Below the pieces are notes generated by a model. It had not been told where the DNA came from. It saw only the letters and a program-made list of their open reading frames with translations, and did no database searches. From Triatoma infestans (Eukaryota; Arthropoda; Insecta; Hemiptera; Reduviidae), in contig JAAEAF010006627.1 in the NCBI GenBank assembly GCA_011037195.1, forward strand, positions 1 to 64,000: a stretch of 64,000 nucleotides of DNA, written 5' to 3'. Positions within the stretch are counted from its first letter, which is position 1; each line of letters opens with the position of its first letter. The translations under genes were made by a program, and so were the position numbers. Shown in pieces: positions 11,653 through 21,422 of the stretch.

Positions 11653-11965
11653 CATATCACTTTTATTTGAAACATTTTTCCTTTCTCTTACCCCGTATCT
11701 AGTAAGAGGTGTGATGGCATATCTCACGTCAGATTAGCTCCCGTGCTATGCGCAAGGAACGCCAAGGTCGTATCTTCAAACGAAGTCAATCAAGTGTCGG
11801 GAATGAAGTATCATAATGCTTCCCAAAAGTACAATGACGCCCCATTCTATCACCATCTTCAAGAGTGAAGACATCTTCCCTGCTAACCAACCAACAACAA
11901 ATATCCGATTTATGCACCGTTAATTTTGCTTATCTCTCATTTAGTTTTCTCTCCCCGTCTCTTAG
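11240..11965 (+). repeat. 220-bp direct repeat around a Penelope-like arm
   Basis: Segment 11240-11465 recurs at 11745-11965 with few changes (GCAAGGAACGCCAAGGTCGT and CTGCTAACCAACCAACAACA in both). The second copy lies outside the right arm of the Penelope-like element. The open frame at 11217-11519 crosses this repeat but shows no recognisable protein. Confidence 0.6.
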
Positions 11966-12059
11966 TCTATTAATTAAGTCAAGGTCCTTAGAATTATAAG
12001 TGTATACATATTAATTATACTACAGTAATCATAATATTTAGTTATTAATTATAAACCCT

Positions 12060-12450
12060 CGAAACTCCCACTATAGAGGAATATTACTTGAGATCGTATC
12101 AAACTTTCTAAATCGAATGATCACCGGAAATACATGTGTTTGAACAAAAGTTCACAAAAAAAAAAAAAAAAAAAAAACGAAAAAACGCAGGAAGTTCAAA
12201 ATTGATATTCCACTTAAGTACTACCATAGGTCTGACTGGAACAAGAAGGTTTCAAGCAAAATCTATGATCCCTAGTTACGGATTATTTATTTCTTTTTTT
12301 TATTTCAGTTTTTCGCGATTCTCTCGAAAATGGCTGCAACGATTTTCTTGAAATTTCGTATACTATCTCTACACACCTGAATCTATCATTTTTTTTTTAT
12401 TTGAAACATTTTTTTAAAAAAAAAATGGTTTTTGTTAGTTGTTCTGAGCA
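12060..12450 (+). repeat. Helentron-like (HINE) copy, 5' half
   Basis: Blocks in consensus order: GAGATCGTATCAAACTTTCT, TCACCGGAAATACATGTG, CGCAGGAAGTTCAAAATTG, and TCTCGAAAATGGCTGCAACG. An A run replaces the usual GT microsatellite. The 3' end is missing. Confidence 0.6.
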
Positions 12451-12514
12451 ATCTGATACATTAAAATTCAAATATGTTTGTTTAATATTGTATTGGCGCT
12501 CTCTACGATGTAAT

Positions 12515-12832
12515 TGTAATAGGATCCAAAGAGAGGATACATAGCAGAGAGAGAGAGAGAGAGAGAGACAAAAATGACATTACTAGTCTCTCGGACTGGA
12601 GTGGGTGAAACTGCTTAAATGCAGTAACTGGAGATATACGAATCATTATATTAGAGCAGAGTTCACTCGGCAGTCAGAACGTGTCATCTACCTTACTCTT
12701 TACTTCTCTACCATTCTCTGTTATTCTAGTGTAAAGTGCAGGCAGTCAGTGTCACCATTTCATTATATAGGGTTCAGCCATATCTAGTTTAATAATCTGA
12801 ACCAAACCATTTTCTCTCCTTCATCATACCCA
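12515..12832 (-). repeat. short TG...CA repeat, family alpha, copy 2 (inverted)
   Basis: Plus-strand ends are TGTAATAGGATCC and TCATCATACCCA, the reverse of the copy at 38027-38351. It holds a GA microsatellite at 12546-12568. Flanks CGATGTAAT and TTAAGTAAT share only GTAAT, so the 9-bp duplication seen at copy 3 is at best decayed here. Confidence 0.6.
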
Positions 12833-12920
12833 TTAAGTAATCATTCTCTACCTGGCTGTGTTAGTAGGTTGGCAATTGCATAAACTAAATTTTCCATTTT
12901 ATATTTGTCTTTAATATAAA

Positions 12921-12952
12921 GGAGTCAGTCATGTGAGTGTTTCACACCTGGT
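12921..12952 (+). repeat. Helentron-like (HINE) 3' terminal hairpin fragment
   Basis: GGAGTCAGTCATGTGAGTG followed by TTTCACACCTGG and a T run is the 3' end of the family, with the hairpin intact. Confidence 0.5.
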
Positions 12953-13204
12953 TTTTTTTTTGTCAGTGAAATTGATCTTTGTCGAGTTCTGGGGGAGCCG
13001 CAATATTAAAATTCCTCTAAAAAGTGCCATTTCAGTTTAATCTCGTAATATCAAAAGTCTTGCTAGAATCCTAATTTTGAAGATAGCTTTACTATAATTT
13101 CGTTAAATGGAGATGCAACATTTCAGAATAGATATCTGGATTTTTGAATATTTTTTGAGAATCCTTTAAACTTGCCGATTAAACTGTACTGATAAAAATC
13201 TATT

Positions 13205-13805
13205 TGAAAGTTGGGGTTCCTTGGCAACGAAAGGGCGGACGACGCCCTGGCGAGGGAGGGATCGATGGATAACTTTATGGGCCCTGAGCCCTTCTGCGGG
13301 TTGCCCAGAAGCCTCATTCACGCTTCTATCAAGGAATGGATAGAAGACCAGCGTCTGCGATGATGGGAAAGTACGCCAGGGCAGAGACAGGATAAAAAAC
13401 TCTTCATTAAGAGGCATTTGCCTAAATTTACCAAAGACCTGCTGAGCCGTAGTCGAAGGGATATAAGCCTAATAGTGGGTCTAATAACAAGGCATTGCAG
13501 GCTGAATAGGCACATGCACCATTTACTACTTGCAGACAACGCATTATGCCGTTTCTGCAAGACCGAGGAGAAAACCCCGGTACACATCCATTGTGAGTGT
13601 GCCAGCCTGGCGAGAACAAGGTTTCTTCAACTGGGGACTAGCAATCCCGAAGCCATGAGCTTCATGACGGAGCCACTTTCAGCTTTGCTAGGCCCTGATT
13701 AAGAGAGTTAAGCTGAGGGATGTGCTATAAACCCAGCGGATCCGCAATAGACCTCTCGATGAAGGTCGCAGTGGAATGAGGCATGGCCCTCCCCAATCTA
13801 ATCTA
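13205..13805 (+). pseudogene. 5'-truncated I-type LINE: RNase H end, zinc knuckle, 3' UTR
   Basis: The frame opens near 13217 with FLGNERAD (late RNase H motif). It continues through the linker KFTKDLLSRSRRDISLIVGL to a knuckle CRFCKTEEKTPVHIHCEC at about 13552-13605, and stops at 13702. One frame change near 13417 separates RNase H from the linker. The 3' UTR includes GCAATAGACCTCTCGATG and GGTCGCAGTGGAATGAGGC and ends in an AATCTAATCTAT tail. It is the same family as 708-1480. Confidence 0.8.
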
Positions 13806-14560
13806 TTTGAAACTTCCCACGGAAAAAAATGTTTTTGATGAGTTGGGGAACCTATTAGTTTGTCTTAAATTTAAATTGGCGTTATGAGTTTTGCTAAAGG
13901 TTTGAGGCAGAAGACATTATCATACATTGTAGTCTTATTTAGGCAAAACAAATATAACCCCCTACTACCTTTGTAATGCATGCCCAACCAAACTTTCTTT
14001 CTATTCTATTTATTTATTTATTTATTTATTTTGTATTGGATAAAAAAGTGTTACCCTGAGCAATAAGATATCACCAAGGACATACTAATGCAGATAACTG
14101 GAAAGTAGAAATATGTTTCTGCCAATAGTGGAAGTTATTGATATTATCTGTCAAGGCTTTTATAACAAATTGTCACTATAAGGAAAAAGCGGTGGACTAA
14201 AAAGTTGTTTTTTGCGCTGCTCTTCAAATATATCAGTCTCAGGCGTTAATTTTATAACCTTTTCAACATTGGCATCTATTATTGTTATTGAAATCTATCT
14301 TTTCATTTATTGATAAATAATTAATCTCACCATTTATTGAAGTGGGATATCCAGAAAATCCGATGAGTAATTAAAAAATTCTGTTAGTCTCGCTCTCGTA
14401 ATTTTCTGTTACTTGCAGTTCTCTAAACAAGCGAAGTCTAGCAAAGTATTTAATGAACCTTAACATTGTTTGAGTTGGCACTTTAGTGTAAAACTTGATG
14501 TAGTAGCTTCTCCAAAAACCCCCTGACAAACAATGTTGCAAATAAAAATTATTAATCACA
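13806..14560. other. AT-rich spacer
   Basis: Holds a (TTTA)n patch at 14008-14030. Nothing else recognised. Confidence 0.4.
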
Positions 14561-15091
14561 GATATTTTCCGTGATGGCCTGCTAATTTCTGTGGTCATCG
14601 ACCGGTTTCGAGCGTTCGCCCACCATCAGGATGGCTTTTTGTTCAAACAAGAGTGATAACCTAGATTTGCACAGAGTAAATTTAGTTGATACACTGGTCT
14701 TTAAATCTTTCATGTATAATGTAAATACATCTGAAACCACACGTACAAACTCACAAACTTTTGTTTATAAGTCTGTACATATGAATCATAATTGCCTTTA
14801 AGATGTACATATGTGAATAATGTATGCAAGTCGTGAAAATAAAATGTTAATGCGGAATGTATGTTACATTAAGGTTGATTAACATACTTATATAATTTTT
14901 TCAAAGATATATTTATAAAGGTCTATACTTAGGCTTTTTATATTTAGGCCTGTAAAGAACCCATATTTAAGTATATATGGAAGATTCTTCTCGACCGTTG
15001 CTTGTATGAAGGAAAAGGATCGTGAGTTTCGGTCTTTTTTTTGAAAAAAATTAAAAAACTTAAATTCTTGCCAACGTTTCGACAAATATAT

Positions 15092-15169
15092 GTTGAGAAC
15101 ACCTCAACAACACAGAGAATAGTGAGAATAGTCAGCAACTATTCTCTGTGTTGTTGAGGTGTTCTCAAC
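15092..15169. repeat. perfect 32-bp hairpin
   Basis: Arms 15092-15123 and 15138-15169 are exact reverse complements (GTTGAGAACACCTCAACAAC at the outer side of the left arm). The loop is 14 nt. It sits at the centre of a longer imperfect palindrome. Confidence 0.9.
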
Positions 15170-15849
15170 TTTTATTTACAAAAATTATACATAAGTTTCA
15201 AGTTTTGATATGTTTAAAGATTATTTATGTTTTTTATTTTTTTTATTTTTTATGCCTTGGAAAAAGACAATATATTTGTCGAAAAAACGTTGGCACAAGA
15301 ATTTAAGTTTTTTTTATTTTTTTCAAAAAAAGACCGAAATTCACGATCCTTTTCCTTCATTTAAGTATATATTCGTGCCTGGATGGAGTATGTAAATTAT
15401 GAAAGGTGAAATATGGAATGGAATACGTAAATATCAAACAACTTTCTTATATAAATTGTTCAACAACATATTTATTTATCTATAGTTCTTACGATCATAT
15501 TCAGCTCGTATTTTATCATTTTTTGTCAGCAACTATTTCACAGTAACCCACGGCTGACATAGTATTATTTCGCGCTTTTATAAATAAATATATATAATAG
15601 TAAGATAGTATGGATAATTAATTATAAAGTAAATCTCCTTCAAACAACGTACCTTCCTCCCACGTGTTAGATGTTTCCATTTTTAAAGGGTAAAATATGC
15701 CCCCTTTAAAGATCGAAACATCTGTTTTTTCCCAGTCAGGTATCATACTCTTTTAACCTATTTAGGCCCTAACAAAAACATTTAAAAACCAGTGTATCAA
15801 CAAAATTTGCTCTGTCCAAATCTATGTTATCATACTGTTTGACAAAAAG

Positions 15850-15887
15850 CATGCTGATGATGGGTGAACGCCCGAAACCGGTCGATG
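15850..15887 (+). ncRNA. hammerhead-ribozyme-like motif (canonical CTGATGA core)
   Basis: The order is CTGATGA at 15854-15860, a T, a stem GGGT/GCCC closed by GAAC, then GAAA at 15874-15877, CCGG, TC at 15882-15883 and GATG. In a hammerhead the GTC would be the cleavage triplet, and GATG would pair with the CATC expected upstream of the core. Here that segment reads CATG, so stem I is weakened in this copy. One extra T lies between core and stem II. Confidence 0.5.
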
Positions 15888-15933
15888 ACCACAAAAACAA
15901 GCAGGCTTTCATGGAAAGTATCTCTATTTTTTG

Positions 15934-16285
15934 TAATTAGTATGTGATGTGAGAAGGAGAGAATTAAAGAGAACGAATTTAGGGCACACAAACTGCAAGG
16001 ACTTTACAGTTGAATAGAAGTTAGGTAGAGAATAATAAAGAGACAGACTGGCTGAGTAATAAGAAGGTAATAGGATAGGTTACTAACTGGATGTACTATT
16101 ATAAACCGGTCGTAAACTGTCCTGAACTGTTGTGCCGTTGCTCTATTTATATGAATCGTACTCTCCCTTCTTAGTCTGGGCCTAGGTGGAGAGTAACTAT
16201 CTTTTGATTCATTTTATGTCTGCTTCTTCGCTCTTCGGTTCCTATGAATCTTTCGTATGATTCGGATTCCATTACATAATTAGTA
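15934..16285 (+). repeat. short TG...CA repeat, family beta, with 9-bp TSD
   Basis: The body at 15943-16276 (334 bp) starts TGTGATGTGAGAAGG and ends CGGATTCCATTACA. TAATTAGTA flanks it exactly at 15934-15942 and 16277-16285. A second copy, inverted, lies at 17170-17482. A TATA-like TCTATTTATATGAATCG sits at about 16141-16157. Its layout resembles family alpha, so the two are probably distant relatives. The class is undecided: TG...CA suggests an LTR or TRIM, but a 9-bp duplication is more typical of Mutator-like DNA transposons. Confidence 0.7.
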
Positions 16286-16988
16286 TGAGAAGTTTAAGAA
16301 AAATCTTTATTGCCATTTTTTTTTATGGAAAATCGCAAAAAACTTGTTATAATTATTTAGTAGGGTCGTATTTTCGGTAGATGGAACTATTGGAAGAATT
16401 AGATGGAACTTTTTGACCAGAAATATATATATATATATATAGACAGAGAGAGAGAGAGAGAGAGAGGATTCGTTTTTGCGTAAAATCTTTGTTTTTTGAC
16501 GTAGAATACGTCTTATAATATTTCACTTATAATATGGAGAGAAACTTTAGCAAAGAAAGTGTTAGCACAAAGCATTACCAAGCCTGGTGGTGAGGTGTGA
16601 ATGAGGGAGCGATTGAGTGGGGTAGGCTAAAGGGCAAAGGGATTGTGAAGGGGGTTGACTGAAACCTATAAAAGGAAATGTTTTTGGATTAGAGCTCATA
16701 CTTCTAATTACTAGCCGTGGTAATTAATATAGAAATTTATAAAAGTGTCAAATAAATATGTTCACTCAAATGCAGTAGGCAGCGAACACGCACAGCCGTC
16801 TCCGCGTTATTATTGTTTGATCATGATACAATAAAGTTCTATTGCGTCAACATATTCTACACCTTTTAACATTTACGGCTGTGGGGTTCTCAGCTCCCTA
16901 TTTCGTTTCATAATTAGGGGAACTTGAAACAAATATTTGCAATTTCGAAAAGGCAATTTCATTTACGTAACAATATGTGTTTTGTAAA
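16286..16988. other. AT-rich spacer with AT and GA microsatellites
   Basis: (AT)n at 16424-16440 passes into (GA)n at about 16443-16467. The remainder shows no gene. Confidence 0.6.
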
Positions 16989-17169
16989 GATATCAATTTT
17001 ATGTGGTGATTGGTTCCGCAGTGCTGGAAAGCATCAGAGACATTTTCCGTGATAGCCTGCTTCATTTTGTGGTCATCGACCGGTTTTGGGCGTTCGCCCA
17101 TCTTCAGGGTGCGTTTGTTAGACAGTGTGATAACACAGACTTGCACAGAGCAAATTCAATTTATACACT

Positions 17170-17482
17170 CTGTATAAGAGCGAAGAAGCAGACATAAAAT
17201 GAATCAAAAGTTAGTTACTCTCCACCTAGGTCCACACTAGGATGGGAGAGTTCGATTCATATAACGGTACAACAGTTCTGGACTGGTTAGGACCGTTTTA
17301 CAATAGTACCTCCAGTCAGCAACCTATCCTTCCTACCTTCTTATTACCCCAGCCAGTCTGTCTCTTTATATTTCTCTCGTATACCCAAATTCTTTTTAAC
17401 TCCTTCCAGTTTGTGTGCCCTAGTTTCTTCTATCTTATTTCTAAATTCATTCTCTCTAAGTTTTTCCAAACTCACATCTACA
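17170..17482 (-). repeat. family beta repeat, inverted copy inside Penelope-like element
   Basis: It matches 15943-16276 in reverse: AGAGCGAAGAAGCAGACAT, then TCTCCACCTAGGTCCACAC, and the end CTCACATCTACA. The outermost bases of the 3' end are missing. Confidence 0.65.
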
Positions 17483-17543
17483 GGAGTATATAAAAACTGA
17501 ATTTGTCTGTGCAAGCCTGTGTTATCACACTGTCTGACAAACG

Positions 17544-17581
17544 CATCCTGAAGATGGGCGAATGCCCGAAACCGGTCGATG
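17544..17581 (+). ncRNA. hammerhead-ribozyme-like motif
   Basis: CATC (17544-17547), CTGAAGA (17548-17554), T, GGGC-GAAT-GCCC, GAAA (17568-17571), CCGG, TC (17576-17577), GATG (17578-17581). CATC pairs with GATG as stem I. CUGANGA and GAAA are the conserved catalytic boxes of the hammerhead family. GUC would be the cleavage site. Stem III (ACCGGT) is minimal, as in known dimer-type hammerheads. The extra U before stem II departs from the consensus. Confidence 0.55.
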
Positions 17582-17632
17582 ACCAGAAAATGAAACAGGC
17601 TATAACGGAAAATGTCTCTGATATAAATTTTA

Positions 17633-18599
17633 ATATGAATTTACAAGTAACAACAAAGAAATGTCATATGATTATGTATGATCCTATTTTCTTCTTTGCT
17701 TAAGAATAAGAATTTTACAACAGCGTTTATATTGTGTTCATGTTTGTAGAATACAGCTTATTTCTCAATTTTGTAGATTATAACAAAGAAACGTTAATAA
17801 CAAGTTATGGTAAAAAAAGGGGGAATATCTTTATTAAAAAAGAAAATGAAATTTTAAATAGCCTCTTTGTAAATTTACAACAACTAGTTGAACCGTTATT
17901 GTAATACAAAAGGCAGTAATTTACTATTTTCTCTAGAATATAAAATAAACAAAAGATATAACACTTATATTCTGCGTTTCATTTAGTTCTTCTAAAATAT
18001 TCAAAGAAAATTATTAACAATAAGATTTTAAATTTGAATTAATGATTTACTAAATTAGATGATAAAGGAAAATGAATAAAATACAAATAGAACAAACAAT
18101 GTGCTTCAAAGATACTGGAAAATTTAATACATTATAAAAACAATAAAGAAAGGATGGATTTTCTTGTGAACTAGAAAGACTTTGTTTTGGAGTAAGGAAA
18201 TATATTACTAAAAGCCGCCCTCAGAAGTTAGTAATGCCGCCTTATTTTGTTCTAAAATCACATTCACTTTTCTCCGCTGATTTAAAACTTGCATATTTTT
18301 TTTTTGGTTTATTTTTTTTTTTTAACTTCTTTTTTATTTGACAGTATTTCTCTATGATTTTTGTTCTAGTATTTGCTATAGTTTAGGCAGCCACGAACAA
18401 ACTCGCCGCCTGGTTAGACAAGCCTTATATTGCCACCCTGTAAAAGAAGCCAGAATTTCCAGAAGCAGAAAATTCATTACAGTATTACGATATACCAGGA
18501 ACTATTGTGGGAATCTTTGTTATTTTTGGTGACTACAAATTATAGCGTATTACTTTCTCTACCAATATATGTCAAGTTTTTGAATTATATATTTTTTCA
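17633..18599. other. AT-rich spacer with an unassigned small frame
   Basis: An open frame at 18338-18532 is less low-complexity than its neighbours (EQTRRLVRQALYCHPVKEAR), but I could not assign it to any family. The remainder is AT-rich and featureless. Confidence 0.35.
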
Positions 18600-18895
18600 A
18601 TATATCACATTTTTAAGGGAATGGTTTAGAAATTAACGGCGAGAATGATACGTCTCAATCAGCCAAGTGGAAAAGCGAGGACGTTAATGAATGGATTTTC
18701 GTTTTTCCCAATTTCCTCGGAAAATTCTCCCAATGACTTATCATAACCTGATTTGTGAAACGCTAACAAAAATTTTAACTTCTACCCACTCTATTGGTAC
18801 GAATAGACAAATATATTAACACATGTATATCCGGTGAAACTCAACTAAGAAAATCTGGCAAGTTTGCAAATACTTCCACTTTCTTACTAGGAGTA
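18600..18895 (-). repeat. Helentron-like (HINE) 5' end, minus strand
   Basis: Ends at CTTTCTTACTAGGAGTAAG followed by AGAAAGTAAAAA, the reverse of the family 5' terminus. TGTATATCCGGTGAAACTCA precedes it, as expected for the block after the terminus. The part at 18600-18770 is only loosely similar. Confidence 0.5.
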
Positions 18896-19439
18896 AGAGA
18901 AAGTAAAAAGAAATAGTCATTACCTCACATTGGATTTAATTTATTCTCTAAGTTAATCTTACCATGATAAATCACTTTTATTTGTCTTGAATCGGATACG
19001 ATTAATTCGACTAATTATTTTGCAAATATCACTCAATGGTTAGTTACAATCCAAGTCTTCAGTGGCCACTTATGCTACATTTCATCGTGCACATTATTTA
19101 TGGTTAACACTATCTTGGACATCCTAATAAACTGCTGGACAAAAGTTTTGCACAAAACTTTAAAATGATGTAATTTGAAGTTCAGTTTATTGCTGTATTT
19201 TTTTTTTTTTTTTTTTTTTTTTATATACATTCGTTGTAAATAAGCTCTGATCCAAGAAGAAATAAGGGACTAAACCATTTGTTTATGTTTTTATATGACT
19301 AATTCTATGAACTCTTGAAAACACGATAATAATCCCACTTCTTCACTTTCAATGTTTCTGGTAATTGCTCTCTCCTACATACTTTTGTTAAGTTTTTTCA
19401 CTTTCAGTTCTTTTTTTTTCGCTTTTTGTTCTTAACAGG

Positions 19440-20444
19440 CGAATATATTATTGGTAATTACTGGAAAGAAATTATATTATTGGAAATCAAGCAACAATTG
19501 CTCACAGGGTACGAATGAACCAATCCACTATCTCAAGAATTTTAGCACGCCATAGGGAGACTGGCAGCTACTCCCGATGGCAAGTTACAGGCCGCCCTAG
19601 AAGTACAAGCCGTACAGATGAGAGATTTATTCAGCTGAATGTCTTACGAAACAGGTTTGTCACTAGTAATCAATTACGACATTTGATCGTTTCTATCCGT
19701 GATGTCTACATTTCAAGTAGGACAGTTAGAAGAAGGTTGATTGAAGCCAACTTGGCTTGCAGGAGAGAGCCGTTACTGGCCCTCTTCTTTCCAGAGCCCA
19801 TAGAGTTGCCAGACTTCAATATTCTGAGAACATGTCAATTGGACAGTAGAAGAATGGAGGTGTGTTTTATTCACAGAAGAATCGAGATTCACTCTATTCT
19901 CTCCAGATGGAAGGGTGAGAGTGTGGAGGCGACAAGGGGAGAGATATGCAGAGGCTAATACCTCTCCAAACGTGAGTTTTGGTGGAGGTGGGATTATGGT
20001 ATGGGGAGGCATAAGTTTTAATGGGCGTACAGACCTACACATTGTTGACACTGTTACGTTAAACGCCCAGAGGTATCTTCAGCAAATTATTCAGCAATAT
20101 GTTGTGCCATTTGCCGAAAGAGTCGGTGATAATTTTTTATTTATGTAAGCCAGATGTCACACTGTTCGAGTTTTCCTGCAGTACCAACAATATGTTGCAA
20201 TTAATCGTTTGGTTTCCCCACCGAGAAGTCCAGACTAAATCCTACAGAGCACCTTTGGGGCACTATTGGAAGATGTCTCAGGCTTCGCCCGGATTGCCCT
20301 AGCTCTTTCATGGAGATACGTGTAGCGATTGTTGAAGAATGGAATGGGATCTCACAAGAGATTATTCAAAATATCGTTGCTTCAATGCCGAGTAGGCTTG
20401 GTGGGATTATCAGAGCAAGAGGAGGTGTCTCAGAATATTATTGA
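19440..20444 (+). pseudogene. Tc1-like transposase, inactivated
   Basis: A cut-and-paste transposase of the DDE type. An N-terminal helix-turn-helix part (STISRILARHRETGSYSR, then VTGRPRSTS) is followed by a [20 protein letters not shown] stretch. After that come remnants of the DNARPH box and LNPTEHLWG with the last catalytic E. The damage is clear: the first catalytic motif reads FTEESRF where FSDESRF is usual; a stop interrupts the second motif near 20147; and frameshifts occur near 19510, 19790 and 20240. The frame ends at TGA 20442-20444. It is a relic that could not have moved by itself for some time. Confidence 0.88.
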
Positions 20445-20623
20445 CCAAAAATACCATTAAAAATAACAAGACCTGTAAGTTTTGAATTTTAGATTACTTT
20501 TTTTTTTTTACTTAGTTCAGTTTTTTAATTTGCGAAAATAAACAGCTTTTTAATTAATTTCCTTGCTATTCTCTTTTGTCCCTTAGACCAGAGTCTGTTC
20601 ACAATGAATCCACAAAAAATAAA

Positions 20624-20972
20624 TACAGTAATAGATGTTGTGGTGGTTGGTTCAGCAGAGCTGGAAAGTATCAGAGACAATTTCCGTGATAGCCTGCTTC
20701 ATTTTGTGGTCATCGACCGGTTTCGGGCGTTCGCCCATCTTCAGGATGCGTTTGTCAGACAGTGTAATAACACAGACTTACACAAAGAGCAAATTCAGTT
20801 TTATACAGTCAGTATAAAACAGAGTGTATAAAACTGAATTTGCTCTGTGCAAGTCTATGTTATCACACTGTCTGACAAACGCATCTTGAAGATGGGCGAA
20901 CGCCCGAAACCGGTCGATAACCACAAAATGAAGTAGGCTACCACGGAAAATATCTCTGGTACAGTAATAGAT
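20624..20972. mobile_element. compact Penelope-like foldback with perfect 13-bp TSD
   Basis: The body at 20637-20959 (323 bp) is two nearly perfect inverted arms that meet near 20820. TACAGTAATAGAT flanks it exactly at 20624-20636 and 20960-20972. The left end has the extra tail GTTGTGGTGGTTGGTTCAGC; the right end stops at TCTCTGG. The inverted arms, the tail on one side only and the 13-bp duplication match the known structure of Penelope-element terminal repeats. It interrupts the 3' part of the Tc1-like element and so is younger. Confidence 0.75.
20711..20748 (-). ncRNA. hammerhead-ribozyme-like motif (consensus copy)
   Basis: On the minus strand: CATC, CTGAAGA, T, GGGC-GAAC-GCCC, GAAA, CCGG, TC, GATG with no change from the family consensus. 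The inverted partner arm (about 20881-20918, plus strand) has CATCTTGAAGA and GATA, so it is weakened at both stem I and core. Confidence 0.6.
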
Positions 20973-21182
20973 TGTAACTTCAAATTAATTTCATTTTGAA
21001 ATTTTATCCAAAACTTTTGTCCAACAGTTTAGATCTACGAGTATAATTCGATAATGGTGAGATTTTAGACTTTTTTTATTCTGGCCGTTCACATATGAAC
21101 TACATTAAATTCTTTATTCAGAAAAATCGATTTCAACTGACAAAACGCGCGATTGACGATTTCATGCCTTGACGATTGACTG

Positions 21183-21422
21183 AGGGAATGGATTAGCTCA
21201 GTGGTAGCGCGTTGGACTAGCAAAATGCAGATATCCCGGTTTTGAATCCAGCATGCTGCCCTTAGATTTTCTCTTGCTAGGAGCCTCTACAGCTCTAGAG
21301 GTCCGGTAATGGGCAATGTTGTCTGTACCGAATGTACAACTGTCCGGAGGCCGGCATTGCACTAAGAAGGCTCCAGGGGGGGGTCACAATAGATCTTTCA
21401 GGTCGCAGTGCAATAACCCTCT
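21183..21422 (+). repeat. tRNA-derived SINE, tail type II
   Basis: The head has a perfect A box (TAGCTCAGTGG) and a degraded B box. A conserved body (GGAGCCTCTACAGCTC, then CCGGAGGCCGGCATTGCACT) follows. The 3' end GGTCACAATAGATC plus GGTCGCAGTGCAATAACC matches the LINE 3' end at 416-450. Pol III transcription is inferred from the boxes. It is not a true tRNA gene because no cloverleaf 3' half is present. Confidence 0.8.

Larger units (their letters stand above)
14561..15932. mobile_element. large Penelope-like inverted-repeat element with nested palindrome
   Basis: The outer arms at about 14561-14697 and 15789-15932 are inverted copies of the same terminal repeat as in the other Penelope-like elements. 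Both arms carry the ribozyme-like core; the right arm has an exact CTGATGA box at 15854-15860. About 1.1 kb lies between the arms. That centre contains a second inverted pair (about 15012-15091 and 15268-15362, with CCAACGTTTCGACAAATATA in one arm) around a perfect hairpin. No protein was recognised in the centre. Confidence 0.6.
16989..17632. mobile_element. Penelope-like inverted terminal-repeat element with nested beta repeat
   Basis: Left arm about 17002-17169, right arm about 17484-17619. The left arm has the 35-40 bp tail (TGTGGTGATTGGTTCCGCAG); the right arm ends short at GTCTCT. The flanks GATATCAATTTTA (16989-17001) and GATATAAATTTTA (17620-17632) form a 13-bp duplication with one mismatch. 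The centre holds an inverted beta repeat. The arms carry the ribozyme-like core. Confidence 0.75.
19128..21031 (+). mobile_element. Tc1/mariner-type transposon with TA duplication
   Basis: The body is 19130-21029. Its ends are inverted repeats of about 48 bp: AACTGCTGGACAAAAGTTTT on the left, and the reverse of CAAAACTTTTGTCCAACAGT on the right. They are flanked by TA at 19128-19129 and 21030-21031. The boundaries are confirmed by a paralogous uninterrupted site near 48886-48905 (CATCCTAATAGATCTA). Without the nested Penelope-like insertion (20624-20972) the length is about 1.56 kb, normal for Tc1-like elements. Confidence 0.92.

Noticed and set aside
18338..18532. possible host exon
   Set aside because: No splice-site pattern or family match that I can defend; left unassigned.
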